Of a DNA stretch of 64,000 bases, positions 58,342 to 64,000 are shown piece by piece. Numbering within the stretch: the first letter of the stretch is position 1; each line of letters begins with the position of its first letter. The DNA is from Porticoccaceae bacterium. GTDB taxonomy: Bacteria > Pseudomonadota > Gammaproteobacteria > Pseudomonadales > Porticoccaceae. A program made the position numbers and the translations under genes. The notes under the pieces are model-generated. The model was not told the origin of the DNA. It did no database searches and saw only the letters and a program-made list of their open reading frames with translations. The DNA is taken from the NCBI GenBank assembly GCA_018069525.1, contig JAGPUQ010000004.1, forward strand, positions 83,614 to 147,613. The letters run 5' to 3'.

Positions 58342-58695
58342 ATGTCGACCGCACAAACCTTTACCCCGACCCCCTTAATTGTCACTCCACAAGCTGTTGC
58401 CAAGGTAAATTCTTTGGTGGAGGAAGAGGGCAATGCCGACCTTAAACTGCGCGTGTTTGTTACCGGCGGCGGATGTTCTGGTTTCCAGTATGGCTTTTCC
58501 TTTGACGAACAAGTTGCCGAGGATGACACCCAGGTAGTAAAAGACGGTGTCACGGTCCTGGTCGACCCCCTTAGCTTTCAATACCTGGCGGGTTCCGAAG
58601 TCGATTATGAAGAAGGTCTGGAAGGTTCGCGTTTCTTGATTCGCAATCCCAATGCTACCGCAACCTGCGGTTGTGGGGCATCGTTTTCGGTCTAA
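58342..58695 (+). CDS. erpA: Iron-sulfur cluster insertion protein ErpA
   Basis: A 117-residue A-type carrier that delivers iron-sulfur clusters. The three cluster-binding Cys are in [13 protein letters not shown] and [22 protein letters not shown] is shared with E. coli ErpA. I choose ATG 58342 (MSTAQTFTP) with GAGGTGG upstream; a GTG three codons earlier overlaps that site. Confidence 0.97.
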   Translation: MSTAQTFTPTPLIVTPQAVAKVNSLVEEEGNADLKLRVFVTGGGCSGFQYGFSFDEQVAEDDTQVVKDGVTVLVDPLSFQYLAGSEVDYEEGLEGSRFLIRNPNATATCGCGASFSV

Positions 58696-58741
58696 TAGTA
58701 ATAGATGGTCTGCCGCGTTATACAAAAAAAACAAAACAATA

Positions 58742-58777
58742 AAAAATAACTAAACCGAAAATATTATTGTTATTTTT
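58742..58777. terminator. AT-only hairpin between erpA and anmK
   Basis: AAAAATAAC (58742-58750) pairs with GTTATTTTT (58769-58777) in the gap between convergent genes. The stem has little GC, so termination would be weak. Confidence 0.35.
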
Positions 58778-58789
58778 CTGTGGGCCGAC

Positions 58790-60028
58790 TTAGTAAGCGC
58801 TCGGATAAATCGCGCCCAAAATTTCCGCTTTTGTAGCGCCGGTGACTTCGGCCAGGCTTCCTGGCAGGCGTGCCAGGGTTTGTCGAGCCAGCCAGGCAAA
58901 GGCGGCTGCTTCTACCCATTCGGGATCGATACCTAATGCGCTGGTGCTGGCGACCTTAGCCGGCGCGAGTAGCGTTTTTAGCGCATCCATTAAGGCGGTA
59001 TTAAGTGCGCCGCCACCACAAATATAAATTTCTGTTGCGAGCTTTGAGGTTTTTGCAATCGCTTCTGCAATGCTTTCCGCGGTGAGTGCGAGCAGTGTGG
59101 CCTGGACGCTACCGGTGTCGATGTCCACGAAATTTTCCAGTTGGCGATCGAGCCAGTCCAAATTAAAGTCTTCGCGCCCGGTACTTTTGGGCGGCGGCTG
59201 ATTAAAAAAATTATGTTGTTTTAAATGCGCGAGTAAATCCGGGTGAGGGATGTGGCTGGCCGCCCATTGGCCGCCATCGTCGTAGGCTAGTCCGCGGTGA
59301 CGGTTGATCCAGGCGTCGAGGAGCCCGTTGCCCGGGCCAGTATCGAAGCCGGTGACAATGCCGGAGACAGGGCCGGAGACAGGGCCGGAGACAAGGCCCT
59401 GAGCGGGCAGGCAGGTGATATTGCTGATACCGCCGATATTTACAATGACCCGGTGGTGCTCGGCGTCCCGAAATGCCGCCCGGTGAAATGCGGGCACCAG
59501 CGGCGCACCGTGGCCACCAAGGGCGATATCGCGACGACGAAAATCGGCCACCGTGGAGATACCCGTGTGCGCGGCGATGCGGTTGGGGTCGCCAATTTGC
59601 AAGGTAAAGGGCAAGGGAGGTTCCGAGCTAGCGCCGGGGGGGCGGTGCCGTATGGTTTGACCGTGGCTGCCGATAGCGGTGATTTGTGTTGAAGCCATCG
59701 ACGCTTTGAGTAATAAGCTGTTTACCGCGTTCGCTAGTAGTTCACCCAATTGGGCGTCAACGCTGCCCATCAGGTCAATCCTATCTTGACCCGCCACGCC
59801 CCGACCCGGCAATGATAAATCGAGCAATGCTGTTCTTAATGTTTCAGTTATAGGGTGGGAGAGGGTGCTTACTACGCGTATCTGCTTCGATTTATCGTCG
59901 CCGCCAAATTCCACCAGCGCGGCGTCAATGCCGTCCATGCTGGTGCCGGTCATCAGACCGACATAGTACTCGAGGTTTGGTTGTTTATTGGCTAAGGCCG
60001 CGGATTTCCCGGTGCCGGATTTACTCAC
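58790..60028 (-). CDS. anmK: Anhydro-N-acetylmuramic acid kinase
   Basis: A 412-residue kinase that recycles cell-wall anhydro-MurNAc to MurNAc-6-phosphate. ATP and substrate motifs are GLMTGTSMDGIDAALVEF, IGSHGQTIRHRP, TGFDTGPGNGLLDAWI and the C-terminal ICGGGALN. Between residues about 220 and 235 it has VSGP repeated, an insertion absent from E. coli AnmK, caused by a 12-bp tandem repeat. It overlaps the stop of the upstream peptidase gene by four bases. Confidence 0.95.
   Translation of the reverse strand: MSKSGTGKSAALANKQPNLEYYVGLMTGTSMDGIDAALVEFGGDDKSKQIRVVSTLSHPITETLRTALLDLSLPGRGVAGQDRIDLMGSVDAQLGELLANAVNSLLLKASMASTQITAIGSHGQTIRHRPPGASSEPPLPFTLQIGDPNRIAAHTGISTVADFRRRDIALGGHGAPLVPAFHRAAFRDAEHHRVIVNIGGISNITCLPAQGLVSGPVSGPVSGIVTGFDTGPGNGLLDAWINRHRGLAYDDGGQWAASHIPHPDLLAHLKQHNFFNQPPPKSTGREDFNLDWLDRQLENFVDIDTGSVQATLLALTAESIAEAIAKTSKLATEIYICGGGALNTALMDALKTLLAPAKVASTSALGIDPEWVEAAAFAWLARQTLARLPGSLAEVTGATKAEILGAIYPSAY
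59361..59396 (-). repeat. In-frame 12-bp tandem repeat within anmK
   Basis: Three units CCGGAGACAGGG, CCGGAGACAGGG and CCGGAGACAAGG (plus strand). They encode successive VSGP-type tetrapeptides just before the conserved TGFDTGPGN motif. Confidence 0.93.
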
Positions 60029-61542
60029 TGCAATGCCGCGAAACGATACTCGGTATAGGTTTCTAGTTGGGCGAGCAGCGGCGTGGTCTCGTCGACAAAG
60101 CGCTGCTTCAACCGAGAGGGAATAGGTTCTGCTTTCGGCAGTTTTACAGTTCGCGGGTTGCGATGTACACCGCTGACCAAAAATTCATAATGCAGATGAG
60201 GTCCAGTGGCATAGCCGGTGGAGCCGACCGTGCCAATCACCTGGCGCTGTTTCACCGACGCGCCTTTTTTGACCTTGCGGCGATTTAGATGCAGGTACTT
60301 GGTTACGTACTGGCCGCCGTGTTGTACGAACACATAATTGCCATTGGCTTTACTGTAGCCGGATGCCGTTACCCGGCCCTTGCCAGCGGAGTAGACTGGA
60401 GTCCCGCGCGGAGCGGCATAATCGACACCGCGATGGGCGCGAATGCTTTTGTGAATAGGGTGTTTGCGGCGTAAATTAAAATTGGAGCTAATCCGGGTAA
60501 AGTCTAAGGGCGCGCGCAAAAATGCCTTGCGCATCGGTCGACCTTCGGGGGTGTAATAGCGCGCTACGCCATCTTCATCGATAAAGCGAACCGCTGTATA
60601 AGTGTCGCCCTGATTGGTAAAGCGTGCCGCCAGAATATCTCCGGTGCCAATTTTTTCGCCGTTTAGGTATTGCTCTTCGTAGAGTGCGCTAAAGGCGTCG
60701 CCCTTGCGGATGTCCAGGGCGAAATCGATATCCCAGCCAAAGATATGTGCCAGTTCCATGATTTGTTTTTGCGGCAAGCCAACGGCAGTGGCGTCAAGGA
60801 ACAGCGAGTTTTGGATACGCCCCTCGACGTATGTCGGTAGTAAATCCGGTTGCGCCAGCGTTGATTCGGCACTAAAGCCCGACGCATCGCGCTGATAGAG
60901 ATAAGATTCGAGCTGAGAGCGAGCATACTTCACCTGCTCAAGTGCGCCCTGGTCATCCAGTGCCACGGCAATGGTTTCCAGCGGTTTTAGCCGAGCAAAG
61001 GCTTTCAGTTTCTTGTCGGCTTGCGCCACCAGGTAAACATCCCGTTCGCTCAAAGACAACCGTTTAAAGATGGTGGTTAAGCTGTCACCGGGAAGTACGG
61101 TTTCTTTTTGCCAGAGGGGCTCTGCGTATAGGATTTCTGAGGCTGTAGTTTCTGAGGCTGTAGTTTCAGAGGCAGTAGTTTCAGAGGCAGTAGTTTCAGA
61201 GTCTATGGTTTCAGAGCTTATGCTTATCGAGGCTGTGTTACCCGACAGGGCATGTTGCGCAGAGTTGGCCCGTATTTCAGGCCGTTCTACGCTAAGGTTC
61301 GGTTTAACATTCAGGTCAGTACCCGCATCAACAGAGAGGGTGCTTTGAGCGTCGAATAAAGCGACAGCGTGGGCTGTGCGTTTGGCCTGCACGCGCTCCG
61401 CAGGAGCGACTAATAGCCCTACTCCGACGATGACCGCTAGCGCGGCGCCAGCGGCAAACATATGGGGTTTCGGCACCGCTTTTAGCGATGTTCCGCCAGG
61501 GGCTTTGCGATGGTTTCCGGACTGTTGCCTACGAAGTATCAT
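60025..61542 (-). CDS. M23 family peptidoglycan endopeptidase
   Basis: A 505-residue envelope protease. A single N-terminal membrane segment (MFAAGAALAVIVGVGLLVAP) anchors it. A low-complexity Thr/Ser/Glu region at about residues 105-140 holds SETTA repeats. An OapA/LysM-like region follows (LPGDSLTTIFKRLSL), then the M23 zinc peptidase domain: HRGVDYAAPRGTPVYSAGKG and GPHLHYEF supply the zinc ligands H, D and H. It is related to MepM-type DD-endopeptidases. It is coupled to anmK (four-base overlap), joining wall cleavage and recycling. Confidence 0.93.
   Translation of the reverse strand: MILRRQQSGNHRKAPGGTSLKAVPKPHMFAAGAALAVIVGVGLLVAPAERVQAKRTAHAVALFDAQSTLSVDAGTDLNVKPNLSVERPEIRANSAQHALSGNTASISISSETIDSETTASETTASETTASETTASEILYAEPLWQKETVLPGDSLTTIFKRLSLSERDVYLVAQADKKLKAFARLKPLETIAVALDDQGALEQVKYARSQLESYLYQRDASGFSAESTLAQPDLLPTYVEGRIQNSLFLDATAVGLPQKQIMELAHIFGWDIDFALDIRKGDAFSALYEEQYLNGEKIGTGDILAARFTNQGDTYTAVRFIDEDGVARYYTPEGRPMRKAFLRAPLDFTRISSNFNLRRKHPIHKSIRAHRGVDYAAPRGTPVYSAGKGRVTASGYSKANGNYVFVQHGGQYVTKYLHLNRRKVKKGASVKQRQVIGTVGSTGYATGPHLHYEFLVSGVHRNPRTVKLPKAEPIPSRLKQRFVDETTPLLAQLETYTEYRFAALQ
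61136..61225 (-). repeat. In-frame 15-bp tandem repeat within M23 peptidase gene
   Basis: Four good copies at 61136-61195 and two diverged ones to 61225. The first two share one codon set (TCTGAGGCTGTAGTT) and the next two another (TCAGAGGCAGTAGTT), as expected from pairwise duplication. They encode SETTA units in a flexible periplasmic linker. Confidence 0.93.
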
Positions 61543-61704
61543 AATTTTTGTGAAGTAGTATTTAGTTTTAAGTTATAACATGCGAATTTATAACAAATTT
61601 TCGGCCCAGATAAAACCTTAATTGTCATTTTTTTGAACGGGTCTTCATTTGTTTTTGCACTGGGTTCAGGTAAGGTTTGCGATCTTTTTGATCAGTGTTG
61701 GAGA

Positions 61705-61750
61705 GTTTTGACGGTGACAGGTGTAAAGTTTTGACGGTAATAGGTGTAAA
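61705..61750 (+). repeat. 23-bp tandem duplication over the tyrS start
   Basis: Units at 61705-61727 and 61728-61750 differ at two positions. Each holds GTTTTGACGG and AGGTGTAAA. The TTG of copy 1 opens an eight-codon frame that ends in TGA overlapping the TTG of copy 2. Confidence 0.95.
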
Positions 61751-63041
61751 AGGTGCCGAATTAATCGGTGAATTCCAGCGACGGCAGTTGCTGGCGCAAA
61801 TGACCAGTGGCGACGAGCTGATCGCGCATTTGGATGCCCCGCGCACGATCTATTGTGGTTTTGACCCCACTGCGGACAGTCTGCATATCGGCAGTTTGGT
61901 GCCCCTGCTGGCCTTGCGGCGCTTGCAGCGTGCAGGCCACAAGCCCATCGCTCTGGTGGGAGGTGCCACGGGCTTGATCGGCGACCCCAGCCATAAGGCT
62001 GAAGAGCGTCAGCTCAACACCGCCGAGGTGGTTGGGGCTTGGGTAGAGCGACTTCGAGCTCAGGTGTCACAATTTATTGATTTTGACGGCGGCGCTAATG
62101 CGGCAGTCGTAGTGAATAATCTCGACTGGATGGACGGTATCTCGGCGCTGGATTTTCTCCGCGATGTGGGTAAGCACTTTTCGGTCAATGCCATGGTGCA
62201 GAAAGAGTCGGTCAAGCAGCGCATTGATCGAGAGGGGGCGGGTATCTCCTTTACCGAGTTTTCTTATCTTCTTTTGCAGTCCTACGATTTTGCCGAATTG
62301 TACAAGCGCCATGGTTGTACCGTGCAACTGGGCGGGTCGGATCAATGGGGTAACATTACCGGCGGCATCGACCTGACGCGCCGTATGCACCAGGCTCAGG
62401 TCTTTGGTATGACCTTGCCGCTGGTCACCAAGGCCGACGGTACTAAGTTTGGCAAGACCGAGTCCGGCACCATTTGGCTCGATCCACAAAAAACCTCGCC
62501 TTACGCCTTCTACCAGTTCTGGATTAACAGCGCCGATGCGGACGTTTACAAGTTTCTGCGCTATTTCACCTTTATGGATTGCGACGAGATCGAAGAGGTC
62601 GAGCGCGCCGATGCCGAGCGCCAGGGGCGACCGGAGGCGCAAGCGCTGTTAGCCAGCAGTGTGACCGAGTTAGTTCACGGCACCGAGGGTTTGCGTGCCG
62701 CGCAGCGCATTAGCACCGCTATGTTCAGTGGCGAAGTCCACACGCTGAGTGCCGACGACTTTAAGCAGTTACATCAGGATGGCTTGCCGACCTCGGAGTT
62801 GCCCAGTGCGAATCTGGCCGAAATACCCTTGACGACACTGCTGGTCGACGCCGGCGTAGCGAAATCCGGCAAGCAAGTTAAAGACGCCCTGGCCCGTGAA
62901 GCGGTGTGGATTAATGGTAAGGCCGTTACCGCAAGCCAGAATATGGCCTGCGCAGAACTGTTCGCCGCTAGTGAAGCGCTCAGCGGCCGTTATTTTGTAG
63001 TCAAGCTGGGTAAAAAGAACTACCACCTTCTGGTGCGTTAG
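61731..63041 (+). CDS. tyrS: Tyrosyl-tRNA synthetase
   Basis: A class I synthetase of about 436 residues from the TTG at 61731. The tyrosine and ATP site has YCGFDPTADSLHIGS, where the HIGH motif reads HIGS; ALVGGATGLIGDPS and GGSDQWGNITGGIDL follow. The second signature is KADGTKFGKT. A C-terminal S4-like domain ends it (AGVAKSGKQVKDAL). No ATG is present before residue 20. TTG 61731 has AGGTG eight bases upstream; a GTG at 61695 is a longer alternative that would translate through both repeat copies. Confidence 0.93.
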   Translation: MTVIGVKGAELIGEFQRRQLLAQMTSGDELIAHLDAPRTIYCGFDPTADSLHIGSLVPLLALRRLQRAGHKPIALVGGATGLIGDPSHKAEERQLNTAEVVGAWVERLRAQVSQFIDFDGGANAAVVVNNLDWMDGISALDFLRDVGKHFSVNAMVQKESVKQRIDREGAGISFTEFSYLLLQSYDFAELYKRHGCTVQLGGSDQWGNITGGIDLTRRMHQAQVFGMTLPLVTKADGTKFGKTESGTIWLDPQKTSPYAFYQFWINSADADVYKFLRYFTFMDCDEIEEVERADAERQGRPEAQALLASSVTELVHGTEGLRAAQRISTAMFSGEVHTLSADDFKQLHQDGLPTSELPSANLAEIPLTTLLVDAGVAKSGKQVKDALAREAVWINGKAVTASQNMACAELFAASEALSGRYFVVKLGKKNYHLLVR

Positions 63042-63153
63042 TTGATGTAGCTTTTTCTGCGTAAAAGGCCGCTATAACAGCCTTAACGAGCGCTTTATGG
63101 GCGTTAATTTGTGCGCCGAATATAGAGTATAACTAATTAAATAACGATTTATG

Positions 63154-63181
63154 TTGACAGTAATCCGTAAGTCGATAGAAT
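63154..63181 (+). promoter_or_regulatory. rRNA operon promoter P1
   Basis: TTGACA (63154-63159), 16 bp, TAGAAT (63176-63181), followed by a GC-rich discriminator (GCGCGCCTCG). The AT-rich stretch at 63120-63150 could be an UP element. This pattern is typical of stringently controlled rRNA promoters. Confidence 0.8.
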
Positions 63182-63260
63182 GCGCGCCTCGTCGATTCGA
63201 GAGCAACACCAGAATCGTGCGTAGGCCGCGAAATTTAAGGCATTTTTGTTAAATTTCCGG

Positions 63261-63288
63261 TTGACTTAAAGGCTGCCATCTGTAGAAT
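63261..63288 (+). promoter_or_regulatory. rRNA operon promoter P2
   Basis: TTGACT (63261-63266), 16 bp, TAGAAT (63283-63288), again with a GC-rich start region. It has the same geometry and the same -10 as P1, 107 bp downstream of it. Confidence 0.8.
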
Positions 63289-63312
63289 ACGCAGCCCGCT
63301 CAACGGAGCGAA

Positions 63313-63391
63313 CGTTCTTTAACAATTGATCAGGCAAAGCGTGTGGGTGCTTGCGATGATGATTCAGTAGAGATGAATCATCAAATGCAAG
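63313..63391 (+). promoter_or_regulatory. rRNA leader boxA and processing/antitermination hairpin
   Basis: CGTTCTTTAACAA (63313-63325) matches the boxA antiterminator of rRNA leaders. Downstream, GATGATTCA (63358-63366) pairs with TGAATCATC (63374-63382); CTTGC/GCAAG extends this stem outside an internal loop (63350-63354 with 63387-63391). The gap 63042-63312 holds the two promoters and no gene. Confidence 0.75.
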
Positions 63392-63525
63392 TAACTCACT
63401 AAAGTAATACAAACGTAATACGATTAGTTAGCCAAAGTATTTGAGCCGAGTTTTTAGATAGTAGAGCAGGTTTTGCGAAACTGTCTCCTCTTGTCAGTTA
63501 TGTAGTCGGCAGAGGTAAAAGATTT

Positions 63526-64000
<475 letters not shown>

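Overview
The window looks like a contiguous piece of a marine-type gammaproteobacterial chromosome, probably of the Cellvibrionales/Spongiibacteraceae kind. This rests on gene order (tkt-epd-pgk-fba; lysM-dprA-tsaC-hemF-aroE divergent from def-fmt-rsmB-trkA; argC/erpA/anmK/M23 peptidase/tyrS next to an rRNA operon), on protein similarity to gammaproteobacterial families, and on the first 350 bases of 16S rRNA. The family-level assignment is a judgement, not a computed result. I see no prophage, insertion sequence, integron, CRISPR array or tRNA gene.

Layout. 1-7640 (minus): an operon of two paralogous TonB-dependent receptors, a periplasmic ABC-type binding protein and a BarA-like hybrid histidine kinase cut by the window edge. 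7815-14938 (plus): acyl-CoA catabolism genes (histidine phosphatase, acyl-CoA dehydrogenase, APH-type kinase, quinone-oxidoreductase-like MDR, two SDRs), then pdxH and another histidine phosphatase. 15246-19472 (plus): a Baeyer-Villiger-type flavin monooxygenase, an HMG-CoA-synthase-like/DUF35 fusion and a thiolase. 19564-21615 (minus): rho and trxA. 22020-27677 (plus): a TVP38-flavoprotein disulfide reductase fusion, an ArsM-like methyltransferase, a GST-like protein, an alpha/beta hydrolase and an FAH-family protein. 27766-34270 (minus): SDR, fba, pgk, epd, tkt. 34503-41267 (plus): SahR-like regulator, metK, ahcY, metF (the SAM cycle), rsmE, acyl-CoA dehydrogenase. 41365-47736 (minus): alcohol dehydrogenase, aroE, hemF, tsaC, purE, dprA, LysM protein. 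47929-53810 (plus): def, fmt, rsmB, trkA, trkH. 53949-55757 (minus): ClC channel/transporter. 55913-58695 (plus): argC, DUF6776-like coiled-coil protein, bactofilin, erpA. 58790-61542 (minus): anmK and an M23 peptidase. 61731-63041 (plus): tyrS, followed by a two-promoter rRNA leader and the start of 16S rRNA, cut at the window end.

The most unusual signal is not a gene. Many intergenic gaps contain short, imperfect head-to-tail duplications (units of 7, 8, 11, 14, 14, 14, 14, 15, 18, about 20 and 22-23 bp). Several include a start codon (pgk, rsmB, tyrS) or a stop codon (trkH, ahcY, FAH gene). Inside genes the repeat units are 12, 15 and 21 bp, all multiples of three. Other points worth checking are an apparent ATT start codon, a probable chimeric junction in the 16S gene, a condensing enzyme-like protein without the expected cysteine, and a kinase/dehydrogenase/phosphatase set that may process phosphorylated acyl-CoAs.
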